Under the pieces are notes generated by a model. The model worked only from the letters and a program-made list of their open reading frames with translations, made no database searches and was not told the origin of the DNA. Below are positions 30,321 through 39,144 of a DNA stretch of 64,000 bases, one piece after another (the first letter of the stretch is position 1; each line of letters opens with the position of its first letter). The stretch comes from Sphingopyxis bauzanensis. GTDB lineage: Bacteria > Pseudomonadota > Alphaproteobacteria > Sphingomonadales > Sphingomonadaceae. Location of the stretch: positions 519,969 to 583,968 of the forward strand of contig NZ_NISK01000004.1 in NCBI RefSeq assembly GCF_002205675.1, written 5' to 3'. The position numbers and the translations under genes are program-made.

Positions 30321-31016
30321 ATGACGTGGCTTCAGGAAAATTGGATCATCGCGGTTGTCGGGCTGGTGGTCGCGGTCGTGCTGCTTTGGTGGCTGTTCGG
30401 ACGCGCCAAGCCCGAAGAGATCGCGCCGCCATCGATCGAACCGGCCAAGCCCGCCAAGCCGCTCGAACCCGTCAAACCCGAGATTGTCGCTGCTGAACCC
30501 GCGCGCTTCAAACCGATCGAACCGGCCCCGACGCCTGTTGTCACGCCGACGCCGCCACCGATAGCAAAAACCCCGCCCCCGCCCCCCGTCGCCGTTCCGG
30601 TTGCCGAGCCCGAACCGGCCCCGGAACCCGCGCCGCCGCCCGAGCCGACAGCGCCCGCGCCAGTGGAGCCTGTTGCCGCCGAACCGATTGCGCCGACAGC
30701 AGCGGCTGAACCGGCACCCGCGCCGCAGCCTGCCCCGACACCGGCGCCCGAAGTCACCGAAGCCAAAGCCGACAATCTGCAGTTGCTGAAAGGCGTTGGG
30801 CCAAAGATGGTCGCGCTCCTGGGCGGCCTTGGCGTCACCAGCTTTCAGCAGATCGCCAATTGGACCGACGCCGACGTCGCCGCCATCGACCCCCAGCTCG
30901 GTGCCTTTCAGGGCCGCATCGCGCGTGACAATATCGTCGATCAGGCAAGCTATCTGGCGCGCGGCGACAAGGGGGGCTTCGAAGCGAAATATGGCGCGCT
31001 TAGCGGCGAACTCTGA
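30321..31016 (+). CDS. Membrane-anchored proline-rich protein with C-terminal helix-hairpin-helix domain
   Basis: 231 residues. One N-terminal membrane helix (about residues 8-26, WIIAVVGLVVAVVLLWWLF) is followed by ~115 residues almost entirely of Pro, Ala, Glu, Val and Lys. The C-terminal ~75-residue globular domain begins LQLLKGVGPKMVALLGGLGVTSFQQIANW, a helix-hairpin-helix like that of the predicted 5' nuclease / NADH-dehydrogenase-tail family (COG3743). The HhH suggests nucleic-acid or protein binding at the membrane; no catalytic residues can be named. A GGGAGA site precedes the ATG. It follows purD by 62 bp and may be co-transcribed. The function is unknown. Confidence 0.8.
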   Translation: MTWLQENWIIAVVGLVVAVVLLWWLFGRAKPEEIAPPSIEPAKPAKPLEPVKPEIVAAEPARFKPIEPAPTPVVTPTPPPIAKTPPPPPVAVPVAEPEPAPEPAPPPEPTAPAPVEPVAAEPIAPTAAAEPAPAPQPAPTPAPEVTEAKADNLQLLKGVGPKMVALLGGLGVTSFQQIANWTDADVAAIDPQLGAFQGRIARDNIVDQASYLARGDKGGFEAKYGALSGEL

Positions 31017-31136
31017 GCGGTCGCTAACGATCGGCTGCGACTGTCAGCGAGGCGAGGATCGGCTATGTCCGCCCCCCACCTCGAAATCGGCACCAGCCAG
31101 TCGCTCGAGAGCTGCTGCTCTACAGTAGCGCCAGCC

Positions 31137-32462
31137 TCAGCCCGCGTCCGCATCAACCTTTGGTCGGCTGATCTCGGTCACCAGCAGTTTGTCGATCTTG
31201 CGCCCGTCCATGTCGACGATCTCGAAACGCCAGCCCTTGTCGTTGAATTTCTCGCCGAGTTTCGGCAGGTGCTTGAGAACTGCCAAAACATGACCTGCCG
31301 CGGTCGCATAGTCGCGGTCGTCGTCGAGCTCGATCCCCAACCGTTCGGCCATCTGATCGGCGGGCATCGATCCTGCGATCAGCAGACTGCCGTCGTCGCG
31401 CTCGACGACGAACGGCTCACTGCCGATATCCTGATCGGATGCAAATTCGCCCGCGATCGCCGCCAGCAGGTCGGCGGGGGTGACCAGGCCTTCAAAATGA
31501 CCATATTCGTCGTGGACAAACAGCATCGGCACGTCGGCGACACGCAAGGCTTCCAGCGCGTCCATCGCATCGATCTGGTCGTGGATAACCTTGGCCGATC
31601 GCATCAGCTGCGCAAGGTCGAGCGCTTCGCCGCGGAACAGCGCCGCGGCAATGTCGCGCGCCTGCACCACGCCAACAATGTCGTCGACCGATCCGCGCGC
31701 CACCGGCAAGCGGCTGTGTGGCGATTCGACCAGCTTGTCGCGTACCCCCTGCGCGTCGAGCGATACGTCGATCCAGTCGACGTCCTTGCGCGGCGTCATC
31801 ACTTCGCGCACTGGGCGGTCGGCGAGGCGCACCACGCCCGAAATGATCGCGCGTTCGCTTTCCTCGATCAGCCCCGATTTCGACGCCTCGGCGACGATCA
31901 GGTGCAATTCTTCGGCGGTCACCCGGTCTTCGGATTCGCGGTTGAGGCCAAGGATGCGGAACACCAGCGCCGAACTGCGGTCGAGCAGCCACACCAGCGG
32001 CGCGCCGATTTTCGACAGCCACAGCATCGGCAGCGCGATGAAGATCGCGATCGGTTCAGGCGCGCGCAACGCAAATTGCTTGGGCACCAGCTCGCCGACG
32101 ATCAGCGAGAAATAGGTCGTCACCGCGATCACGACCGCAAACCCGACCGTCAGCGCGGTTTCATCGTCGAAACCGAACAGCAGTTGCAGCCGCTCGCCCA
32201 CTGGGCCGCCCAGGCTGGCCCCCGAATAGGCGCCGGCCAGAATGCTGATCAGCGTGATCCCGACCTGTACGGTCGACAGGAAGCGCCCTGGATCGGCGGT
32301 CAATTGGCGTGCGACCGCGGCGCCGCGGCTGCCGCGCTTTTCGGCGGCCTGCAAGCGCGGCGCGCGCGCCGACACGATCGCGAGTTCGGACATCGCGAAG
32401 ACGCCATTCAAAAGGATCAGGACAGCGATGATCGCCACGTCGGACCATGGGAAAGGGGTCAT
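31137..32462 (-). CDS. CorC/HlyC-type CNNM transporter (hemolysin family protein)
   Basis: 441 residues. The N-terminal DUF21/CNNM domain has about four membrane segments (AIIAVLILLNGVFAMSELAIVSARAPRL at the start), then a CBS pair (about 210-330; MTPRKDVDWID, SRLPVARGSVDDIVGVV, LFVHDEYGHFEGLVT) and a C-terminal CorC_HlyC domain. Members export or regulate divalent cations such as Mg2+ or Co2+ in the inner membrane; the hemolysin name is historical. The gene converges on the HhH protein gene 120 bp away. No metal riboswitch is visible upstream. Confidence 0.92.
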   Translation of the reverse strand: MTPFPWSDVAIIAVLILLNGVFAMSELAIVSARAPRLQAAEKRGSRGAAVARQLTADPGRFLSTVQVGITLISILAGAYSGASLGGPVGERLQLLFGFDDETALTVGFAVVIAVTTYFSLIVGELVPKQFALRAPEPIAIFIALPMLWLSKIGAPLVWLLDRSSALVFRILGLNRESEDRVTAEELHLIVAEASKSGLIEESERAIISGVVRLADRPVREVMTPRKDVDWIDVSLDAQGVRDKLVESPHSRLPVARGSVDDIVGVVQARDIAAALFRGEALDLAQLMRSAKVIHDQIDAMDALEALRVADVPMLFVHDEYGHFEGLVTPADLLAAIAGEFASDQDIGSEPFVVERDDGSLLIAGSMPADQMAERLGIELDDDRDYATAAGHVLAVLKHLPKLGEKFNDKGWRFEIVDMDGRKIDKLLVTEISRPKVDADAG

Positions 32463-32591
32463 TGGGCGGTCGTGCGGCGCGTCGGCGCCCGGCCCCTGTC
32501 AGCGTCGGTCATAGGGCGCTTATAGGACAAAGCCGCGGCATTGCACAATGGCGGCTGAATAAGCGCCTCAGCGAGCATTCAGCCAGATTCG

Positions 32592-32616
32592 GGAACTAGA
32601 TCGCCAGCCAAAAGTT
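32592..32616 (+). promoter_or_regulatory. Candidate EcfG (general stress sigma) promoter
   Basis: GGAAC at 32592-32596, a 16-base spacer, then AGTT at 32613-32616, against the alphaproteobacterial EcfG consensus GGAAC-N16-CGTT. It is 59 bases upstream of the OmpA-lipoprotein ATG, a fitting distance for a start site and ribosome site. The match is by eye and not tested. Confidence 0.45.
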
Positions 32617-32675
32617 ATCGGCAGGTACGGCGGTACGCGCACAACCCTTGCGGCCGCCCACAAAGGGAGCGACCA

Positions 32676-33365
32676 ATGAATATCAAAACGATCAAACTCG
32701 CAACGCTTGCCACGATCAGCGCTATGGCGCTGACCGGCTGTGTGACCGATCCCAATACCGGCGAGAAGCGCATTTCGAATGCTGCGATCGGCGGTCTCGG
32801 CGGCGCGCTCGGCGGTTATCTGCTGGGCGACCTGATCGGCGGCAAGAACAGCCGCACCGAGGAGATTGTCGGCGCAGGCATCGGCGCGGTCGCGGGCGCT
32901 GGCGTCGGCTATTACATGGACGAGCAGGAAAAGAAGCTGCGCGAGCGCACTGCCGGCACCGGCATCGACGTCGAGCGTCAGGGCGACCAGCTTGTGCTGA
33001 ACATGCCCGGCGACGTGACCTTCGATTACAACAGCGCGCTGGTGAAATCGCAGTTCCGCAGCGCGCTCGACAATGTCGCCTCGACGCTGGCCGAATATCC
33101 CAGCACCTATATCGACGTGTACGGCCACACCGATTCGACCGGCAGCGACAGCTATAATCAGGGCTTGTCCGAACGCCGTGCGTCGTCGGTCGCCGATTAC
33201 CTCGGCGGCCGCGGCATCCAGCGCGCGCGTATGGCCACGAGGGGTTATGGCGAAACGCAGCTGAAATGCTCGCCCGAGCGCGGTGAGGCCGATTATCAGT
33301 GCAACCGCCGCGTCGAGATCCGCATCGCGCCGGTGACGCAGGCGGACGTCAACTCCGCCCGCTAA
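32676..33365 (+). CDS. OmpA-family lipoprotein with glycine-zipper
   Basis: 229 residues. The lipoprotein signal ends ALTGC (Cys22). A glycine-zipper region follows (AAIGGLGGALGGYLLGDLIGG and GAGIGAVAGAGVGYYMDEQEKKL). The C-terminal OmpA domain binds peptidoglycan through the YGHTDSTGSDSYNQGLSERRA motif with the conserved Asp and Arg. It probably tethers the outer membrane to the wall. ATG 32676 has GGGAG 7-11 bases upstream. A possible stress-sigma promoter lies upstream and a bidirectional terminator follows the stop. Confidence 0.93.
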   Translation: MNIKTIKLATLATISAMALTGCVTDPNTGEKRISNAAIGGLGGALGGYLLGDLIGGKNSRTEEIVGAGIGAVAGAGVGYYMDEQEKKLRERTAGTGIDVERQGDQLVLNMPGDVTFDYNSALVKSQFRSALDNVASTLAEYPSTYIDVYGHTDSTGSDSYNQGLSERRASSVADYLGGRGIQRARMATRGYGETQLKCSPERGEADYQCNRRVEIRIAPVTQADVNSAR

Positions 33366-33386
33366 ATTCCATTCCCGTGGAATAGG

Positions 33387-33416
33387 AAAGGGCGTCGCCG
33401 GCAGGCGGCGCCCTTT
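33387..33416. terminator. Bidirectional terminator between the OmpA lipoprotein and marC genes
   Basis: A 13-bp stem (33387-33399 with 33404-33416, one G-U pair) with loop ggca. It has A residues at its left edge and TTT at its right edge, so it can stop both the plus-strand lipoprotein transcript and the minus-strand marC operon whose last gene ends at 33419. Confidence 0.8.
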
Positions 33417-33418
33417 AT

Positions 33419-34048
33419 CTATGTCAGGCTGGGGAAGCTCGCCTTGAGGCCGTCGATGACGAACTGCGCGGCGAGCGCGGCGAGCAACACGCCCAGCAGG
33501 CGGGTGATCACAGCCTCGCCCTTGTTGCCGATAAAGCGCATCAACGGCCCTGCCGCGAGCAACGCGCCGAGCGTCATCAGCAGCACCAGCAGCAGCGCGC
33601 CGAAGATCACGAACGCGCGGTCGAGCCCGTTATTCTGCGCGACCAGCAGCATCACCGACGCGATCGACCCCGGTCCGGCCAGCATCGGCATCGCCATCGG
33701 GAACACCGAAACATCCTCAATCTCGGGGGTCGCCATCACCTTTTCGGCGCGCTGTTCGCGGCGCTCGGTGCGTTTTTCGAATACCATATCGATCGCGATG
33801 ATGAACAGCATGATGCCGCCCGCGATGCGGAAACTGTCGAGGTCGATGTGCAGGAAGCTGAGCAAAGCTTCACCGAACATCGCGAAAAAGACGAGGATGC
33901 ACCCCGCAATCACCGTCGCGCGGATCGCCATCGACCGGCGCTGCTGCGCGCTGGCGCCGGTGGTCAGGCTGGCATAGATCGGCGCGCAACCCGGGGGGTC
34001 GATGACCACGAACAGCGTCACGAAGGCCGAGATGAACAGGTCAATCAT
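33419..34048 (-). CDS. MarC family integral membrane protein
   Basis: 209 residues with six hydrophobic segments and the family's N-terminal FVTLFVVIDPPGCAPIYASL. MarC/NAAT proteins are inner-membrane; some carry amino acids, and their link to multiple antibiotic resistance has been withdrawn for E. coli MarC. The open frame reaches 34108, but ATG 34048 gives the family start and overlaps the upstream lipoprotein stop as ATGA, indicating translational coupling. It is the last gene of the minus-strand run that starts at 37550. Confidence 0.9.
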   Translation of the reverse strand: MIDLFISAFVTLFVVIDPPGCAPIYASLTTGASAQQRRSMAIRATVIAGCILVFFAMFGEALLSFLHIDLDSFRIAGGIMLFIIAIDMVFEKRTERREQRAEKVMATPEIEDVSVFPMAMPMLAGPGSIASVMLLVAQNNGLDRAFVIFGALLLVLLMTLGALLAAGPLMRFIGNKGEAVITRLLGVLLAALAAQFVIDGLKASFPSLT

Positions 34049-34719
34049 GGCTGTTTCGGCGCCGCGACCTGATCGTCGATCGCGGTCACCATCTGGCTGC
34101 CGTCCCACAACCGGATCGTCACACGGCGCGACTGATCAGGCCGAACGGTCGAAGTCCAGCTCAAGGTCTGGTCGGGCGACAGACCGACCGCCATATCGTC
34201 ACCCTCGGCGGCCGCTTCGATTGGAACGGCGGGGCGCGATCCGCACACTGCCTGCTTCGATTCGATAAATTCGGGCGCCTCGCGTGGGGCGGCGAGGCCA
34301 TCACCATGATCGAGGATCCAGTTCGTCTTGCCGCTCTTGGGATCGCGCATCCAGACGGTGGTGAAAAAGCCGTGCGCCGGCCCCTTCTGCCACGCGCCGG
34401 TCGTCGCACCGCTGTTGCCGTCACAGCTGACATAAACCGCATGTGGTTCCCACTTTACCGCTTCGGCGGGGTCTTTCTGCGTCCTGAGCCAGTCGCGCGC
34501 TTTTACCCGCTGCGGCACAAACATCACCGCGTCGGGATGCGATGTTTCGCGAAACGCGGTCCACTGACCTTTCTCTTGCGCCAGCCGGGAAAAGCCGATT
34601 TCGGCAGCGACAAAGGCGCTGGGGTTCGGCCCCAGCGGGCGATTGCGGACGTCGTTGGGGTTACCGGCACAACCGGCGAGCAGCGAAAGGGCGAGCGAAG
34701 CGGTGAACAGGATGCGCAT
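34045..34719 (-). CDS. Putative lipoprotein of unknown function
   Basis: 224 residues. The signal ends LLAGC (Cys17), a clear lipobox, so the protein is probably anchored to an envelope membrane. The mature part has FSRLAQEKGQWTAFRETSHPDAVMFVP and a central TKDP/WEPHAVYVSCDGNSGATTGAW region, resembling SnoaL/NTF2-like folds in length and the presence of DxAVMF, but this is a weak call. No enzymatic motif. The start ATG overlaps the folD stop (TGATG) and its own stop overlaps marC, so it is embedded in the operon. Confidence 0.75.
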   Translation of the reverse strand: MRILFTASLALSLLAGCAGNPNDVRNRPLGPNPSAFVAAEIGFSRLAQEKGQWTAFRETSHPDAVMFVPQRVKARDWLRTQKDPAEAVKWEPHAVYVSCDGNSGATTGAWQKGPAHGFFTTVWMRDPKSGKTNWILDHGDGLAAPREAPEFIESKQAVCGSRPAVPIEAAAEGDDMAVGLSPDQTLSWTSTVRPDQSRRVTIRLWDGSQMVTAIDDQVAAPKQP

Positions 34720-35624
34720 CAAAAGCCTTCCGGATCGGCCAGACCCGCACGGCGGTGCGCGGCGACGAGGGTGTTGCGGAGCAGGCAGGCGATCGTCATC
34801 GGCCCGACCCCGCCCGGAACCGGGGTGATCGCATCGGCGACCGCCGCGACCTCGGCATAGTCGACGTCGCCGACCAATCGCCCCTTCACTGCGCCGTCGG
34901 CAGGCGGCAGGCGGTTGATCCCCACGTCGATGACGATCGCGCCGGACTTGATCCAGTCGCCCTTGACCATTTCGGCGCGCCCGACCGCCGCCACCACGAT
35001 ATCGGCGCGGCGGACCAGCGCGGGCAAATCCTTGGTGCGGCTGTGCGCCATCGTCACGGTGGCGTTGGCGGCGAGCAGCAATTGTCCCATCGGCTTGCCG
35101 ACCAGGATCGAGCGCCCCACCACAATCGCGTCCTTGCCCGACAGGTCGCCGAGCCGGTCCTGCAGCAGCAGCAAGCAGCCGCAGGGGGTGCACGGCACCA
35201 TGCCGGGGATGCCGAGCGCCAGCCGCCCGGCGCTGACCGGGGTCAGCCCGTCGACATCCTTGTCGGGGTCGATCGTCGCGACCGCCGCCTGTTCGTCGAG
35301 GTGACCGGGAAGCGGCAATTGCAGCAGGATGCCATCGACCGCATCGTCGGCGTTCAATCGCGCGAGCAATCCTTCGACCTCGTCCTGCGTCGCGGTGGCG
35401 GGCAAGCGATGCTCGAAACTTGCCATACCCGCGGCAACGGTGGCCTTGCCCTTCGACCCGACATAGACCGCGCTCGCCGGATCGTCGCCGACCAGCACGA
35501 CCGCAAGCCCGGGCGCGCGCCCGGTTGCGGCGACAAAGGCGGGGACAGCGTCGGCAATCCGACCGCGCAGACCGGCGGCAAAAGCCTTGCCGTCGATCAC
35601 CTGCGCGGCGGTCTCAACCGTCAT
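34719..35624 (-). CDS. folD: Bifunctional methylenetetrahydrofolate dehydrogenase / methenyltetrahydrofolate cyclohydrolase
   Basis: 301 residues. Signatures: [14 protein letters not shown] (catalytic-Lys region), [29 protein letters not shown], and the NADP-binding [30 protein letters not shown], plus DVGINR and [19 protein letters not shown] near the end. It interconverts 5,10-methylene- and 10-formyl-tetrahydrofolate, supplying one-carbon units for purines. The frame is open to 35798, but ATG 35624 gives the usual N-terminus and overlaps the yggT stop as TGATG. Confidence 0.97.
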   Translation of the reverse strand: MTVETAAQVIDGKAFAAGLRGRIADAVPAFVAATGRAPGLAVVLVGDDPASAVYVGSKGKATVAAGMASFEHRLPATATQDEVEGLLARLNADDAVDGILLQLPLPGHLDEQAAVATIDPDKDVDGLTPVSAGRLALGIPGMVPCTPCGCLLLLQDRLGDLSGKDAIVVGRSILVGKPMGQLLLAANATVTMAHSRTKDLPALVRRADIVVAAVGRAEMVKGDWIKSGAIVIDVGINRLPPADGAVKGRLVGDVDYAEVAAVADAITPVPGGVGPMTIACLLRNTLVAAHRRAGLADPEGF

Positions 35625-35932
35625 CACGCCATGCCGTTCGCATAAGCGAGGCGCCCGAGATAATTGAGCACCGGCCCGTCGAGAATGATGATGATGATCA
35701 GCACCAGCATCGGAGTCAGGTCGAGCCCGCCGAAATCGGGCATGATGCGGCGAAACGGCCGGTACAATGGCTCGGTAATCCGGTCGAGCACGGTCCACAG
35801 CTGATTGACGAAATCATTGTGCGTGTTGATCACATTGAACGCGATCAGCCACGACATCACCGCCTGCGCGATGATGAACCACCACAGGACCGTCAGGATG
35901 ATGTGGACGATCTGGAGGAGCATGAGAACCAA
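35624..35932 (-). CDS. YggT family membrane protein
   Basis: 102 residues with two hydrophobic halves: [22 protein letters not shown], then the YggT signature [36 protein letters not shown]. YggT proteins are small inner-membrane proteins of uncertain role, often linked to cell division, folD or osmotic tolerance. The start is decided by the ribosome site: GGAGA sits 7 bases before TTG 35932, while the ATG three codons later (35923) has none at proper distance. Its stop overlaps the folD start. Confidence 0.88.
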   Translation of the reverse strand: MVLMLLQIVHIILTVLWWFIIAQAVMSWLIAFNVINTHNDFVNQLWTVLDRITEPLYRPFRRIMPDFGGLDLTPMLVLIIIIILDGPVLNYLGRLAYANGMA

Positions 35933-35967
35933 GGCGATTTCTCCGAAATAGGGTGTTGCCGCGTCTC

Positions 35968-36876
35968 TTAGCGGTGAATGAGCGTGCCTGCACCCCTTGC
36001 GGTGAAAATTTCCAGCAGCATCGCGTGCGGAACGCGCCCGTCGAGGATGACCGCCGCCTCGACCCCGGCATCGACTGCGGCGACGCAGGTTTCGACCTTG
36101 GGGATCATACCGCCGGTGATCGTCCCGTCGGCCTTCAGCGCCTCGATCGCCGTCTGGTCGAGGTCGGTGAGCAGCGCTCCCGCCTTGTCGAGCACCCCGG
36201 CGACGTCGGTGAGCAGGAAAAAGCGCTTGGCGCCGAGCGCCCCGGCGATCGCGCCCGCCATCGTGTCGGCATTGATATTGTAGGTTGCCCCATCGGCGCC
36301 TAGCGCGACCGGGGCGACGATGGGGATGAAATTATCCTTGGTGAGGTTGAACAGGATCGTCGGATCGACCGCCACCGGCTCGCCGACAAAGCCGAGGTCA
36401 ACATGGCGCTCGATCCCCGAATTGGGGTCGGGCTGGGTCCGCCGCACCTTTTCGGCAAGCACCAGATTGGCATCCTTGCCCGAAATGCCGACCGCACGCC
36501 CGCCGAGCGCGGCGAGCCAGCCGACGATTTCCTTGTTGATCTTGCCCGCCAGCACCATCTCGGCGACCTCGGCAGTCGCGGCGTCGGTGACGCGTAGTCC
36601 CCCGACAAAGGAGGATTCGATCCCGAGCTTTTTCAGCATCGCCCCAATTTGCGGCCCGCCACCGTGAACGACCACCGGGTTGATCCCGACGGCTTTGAGC
36701 AGCACGATATCCTCGGCGAAATCGCGCTGCGCCTCGGCATCGCCCATCGCGTGGCCGCCATATTTGATCACGAACGTCTCGCCGGCGTAGCGCTGCAGAT
36801 AAGGCAGCGCCTCAACGAGCGTTTCGGCCTTCGCGAGCAGGTCGGGCATTTTCGACGGGTCGGTCATCGTCATCAT
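35968..36876 (-). CDS. argB: Acetylglutamate kinase
   Basis: 302 residues. Motifs: [12 protein letters not shown] near the N-terminus, [19 protein letters not shown] (substrate loop), and the C-terminal [37 protein letters not shown]. It phosphorylates N-acetylglutamate in the cyclic arginine pathway in the cytoplasm. Starts at 36876, 36873 and 36867 are all possible; the first two overlap the stop of the upstream transporter gene, suggesting coupling. It ends 35 bp before yggT. Confidence 0.96.
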   Translation of the reverse strand: MMTMTDPSKMPDLLAKAETLVEALPYLQRYAGETFVIKYGGHAMGDAEAQRDFAEDIVLLKAVGINPVVVHGGGPQIGAMLKKLGIESSFVGGLRVTDAATAEVAEMVLAGKINKEIVGWLAALGGRAVGISGKDANLVLAEKVRRTQPDPNSGIERHVDLGFVGEPVAVDPTILFNLTKDNFIPIVAPVALGADGATYNINADTMAGAIAGALGAKRFFLLTDVAGVLDKAGALLTDLDQTAIEALKADGTITGGMIPKVETCVAAVDAGVEAAVILDGRVPHAMLLEIFTARGAGTLIHR

Positions 36877-37550
36877 CCGTCGTTCTTGGCGTCGAGATTT
36901 CGGCCGAGCGCGACGAGGCCGGTGATCACAAAGGGGATGACCAGGATCGACAGCGCGACCTTCGCCAGCATCTGTCCGCCCATCAGGTTGGCGATCGGGA
37001 AGACGCCGTAAAAGGCGATGGTGACGAACAGCAGGGTGTCGACGATCTGGCTGAGCGCGCTGGCGATCGCGCCGCGGATGGCGAGCCAGGTCGTCCCGGT
37101 CCCGGCGCCTTCGCGCCCGCGCAGCTTGCTAAAGATCGTAACGTTCAAAAATTGCGAGGTGCCATAGGCGACGATCCCCGCCGCCATCAGCCGCGGGGTC
37201 TGGCCCAGGATCATTTCGAACGATGCCAGCCGCGCCGGATCCATCTCGGGTGCTGCCGGGAGCGCATAGACAAGCGATGTCAGCATGATCGACATCACCA
37301 GCGGGACAAAGCCCCACAGCACCAGTTTGTTCGCGGTCGATTGGCCCTGCACTTCGGACACGGCGCTCGACAGCGCGACAAGGATCAGGAACGGAAAAAT
37401 CCCGGCCTCGACTGCCAGCCCCCCGAACAGGGCGACCTGCTTGTTCCCCAGCACCCCGGCGAGCACGACCATGCCGCCATAGATGATGGTAAAAAGGAAC
37501 AGGGAGGGCGAGAGCGTGCGCGGCAGCGCCGTCGATGTGGTGTCGGTCAT
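36873..37550 (-). CDS. Queuosine precursor transporter (VUT/YhhQ family)
   Basis: 225 residues with six to seven hydrophobic segments. The stretch [50 protein letters not shown] and the later [15 protein letters not shown] are typical of the YhhQ/VUT family that imports queuosine precursors such as preQ0. The open frame reaches 37619, but ATG 37550 begins the usual N-terminus. It heads the overlapping minus-strand run and its stop overlaps the argB start. The genome also has gluQ (46045), so tRNA queuosine modification is active here. Confidence 0.85.
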   Translation of the reverse strand: MTDTTSTALPRTLSPSLFLFTIIYGGMVVLAGVLGNKQVALFGGLAVEAGIFPFLILVALSSAVSEVQGQSTANKLVLWGFVPLVMSIMLTSLVYALPAAPEMDPARLASFEMILGQTPRLMAAGIVAYGTSQFLNVTIFSKLRGREGAGTGTTWLAIRGAIASALSQIVDTLLFVTIAFYGVFPIANLMGGQMLAKVALSILVIPFVITGLVALGRNLDAKNDG

Positions 37551-37665
37551 GCCGCCCGATAGTCGCTTTTGCGCAGCGTGGAAAGATGCGCGCGGCAGCA
37601 ACACTTGCCCCCCCGCCAAAGCCCGCTAGACAAGGCGCAACAATTTGCGGGGGACGCACAAGAAT

Positions 37666-39039
37666 ATGGAACGACTGATTGGTTTAGTTGGCATCGTCGC
37701 GCTGCTCGCGATCGCCGTTTTATTCTCTTCCAACCGCCGGTGGATTCGCCTGCGCATCGTCATTCCCGCTTTCCTGCTCCAGGCCGGTTTTGCCTTGCTG
37801 GTGATCGGCACCCCGTGGGGGCGCAATATCATTCAGGCGATGTCGAACGGGGTGTCGAACCTGCTGGGCTATGCCAAGGCGGGGACCGATTTCATCTTTG
37901 GCCCGCTCGCCTCGCCCGAAATCGGCGCCAACAGCTTTGCGATTGCGGCGCTGCCGGTCATCGTCTTTTTCGCCTCGCTGATCTCGATCCTCTACTACCT
38001 CGGCATCATGCAGCTGGTGATCAAATGGGTTGGCGGCGGCATCCAGAAAATCACCGGCATCACCAAGGTCGAAAGCCTGGGCGCGGCGGCGAACATCTTT
38101 GTCGGCCAGTCGGAATCACCGCTCGTCATCCGTCCCTATCTCGCCGGGCTGACCCCGCCGCAGCTGTTCACGATCATGACCGTCGGCATGGCCGGGGTCG
38201 CGGGCACCATATTGGGCGCCTATGCCAGCATGATCGGCGAACAATTGCTGCCCTATCTGCTCGCCGCCAGCTTCATGTCGGCGCCAGGCGGCATCTTGAT
38301 GGCCAAGATCATGATGCCCGACGATCCCAAGGATCTGGGCATTGAACCGGTGATCATGCCCGAGGCGAGCCATGACGACGAAAAGCCCGCCAATATCATC
38401 ATGGCCGCCGCGCAGGGCGCCCAGACCGGCGTCAAGCTCGCGGTCGCGGTCGGCGCTATGGTGCTCGCTTTCGTTGCGCTTGTCGCGCTCGCCAACGGCC
38501 TGCTCGGCGGGATCGGTGGCTGGCTGGGCTATCCCGACCTGTCGTTCCAGGCGATCATCGGCACCTTGTTCCGCCCGGTGATGTGGCTGATGGGGGTGCC
38601 GTGGGACGAAAGCGCAGTCGTCGGCGGGCTGTTCGGCAGCAAGATCGTGCTCAACGAATTCGTCGCCTTCATTGACCTCGGCAGGGTGCAGGGCGACATG
38701 TCGCTGGCCGCGGTCGCCATCGCCACCTTTGCCCTGTGCGGTTTCGCCAATTTCAGCTCGATCGCGATCCAGATGGCGGTGACCGGCGGACTTGCCCCCA
38801 ACCAGCGTCCGATGATCGCCAAGCTGGGCCTGAAGGCGCTGCTCGCGGGCAGCCTCTCGAACCTGATGTCGGCGGCGCTGGCCGGATTGATGCTGGGGAT
38901 CGCACCGCCCGTCGCGCCGCCGCCTGCTGCGCCCGCAGTCGAGGCGGTTGCGGCCCCCGCCGAGGCGCCCGTAGCGACCCCCGACCCGGCCCCGGCCCAA
39001 GCAACCCCGGCCCCGGCCCAAGCAACCAAAGCCCCCTGA
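37666..39039 (+). CDS. CNT-family nucleoside transporter (NupC-like)
   Basis: 457 residues with about 10 membrane segments. Typical motifs are GANSFAIAALPVIVFFASL, GQSESPLVIRPYLAGLTPPQLFTIMT, and LFGSKIVLNEFVAFIDLG near the end. Family members are proton- or sodium-coupled importers of nucleosides in the inner membrane. The last ~45 residues are a Pro/Ala tail, partly made of two identical PAPAQAT units, unusual for the family. The frame allows TTG 37645; ATG 37666 (after GGGGGA, about 12 bases) is preferred but not certain. It is divergent from the queuosine-precursor transporter. Confidence 0.92.
   Translation: MERLIGLVGIVALLAIAVLFSSNRRWIRLRIVIPAFLLQAGFALLVIGTPWGRNIIQAMSNGVSNLLGYAKAGTDFIFGPLASPEIGANSFAIAALPVIVFFASLISILYYLGIMQLVIKWVGGGIQKITGITKVESLGAAANIFVGQSESPLVIRPYLAGLTPPQLFTIMTVGMAGVAGTILGAYASMIGEQLLPYLLAASFMSAPGGILMAKIMMPDDPKDLGIEPVIMPEASHDDEKPANIIMAAAQGAQTGVKLAVAVGAMVLAFVALVALANGLLGGIGGWLGYPDLSFQAIIGTLFRPVMWLMGVPWDESAVVGGLFGSKIVLNEFVAFIDLGRVQGDMSLAAVAIATFALCGFANFSSIAIQMAVTGGLAPNQRPMIAKLGLKALLAGSLSNLMSAALAGLMLGIAPPVAPPPAAPAVEAVAAPAEAPVATPDPAPAQATPAPAQATKAP
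38986..39027 (+). repeat. Perfect 21-bp tandem duplication in the nucleoside-transporter tail
   Basis: Two identical 21-bp units (38986-39006 and 39007-39027) encode PAPAQAT twice at the C-terminus of the CNT transporter. The exact copy indicates a recent slippage event in a disordered Pro/Ala tail. Confidence 0.85.
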
Positions 39040-39144
39040 CCGGCCCGACGCGGCGCTTGGGAGAATTTGCAAGCCGGTCTGAAATGGCATAATCTGCTGG
39101 ACGATAACGAACCCCGGGTCGCGTTCACCAAGAGGGAGTTTGCC

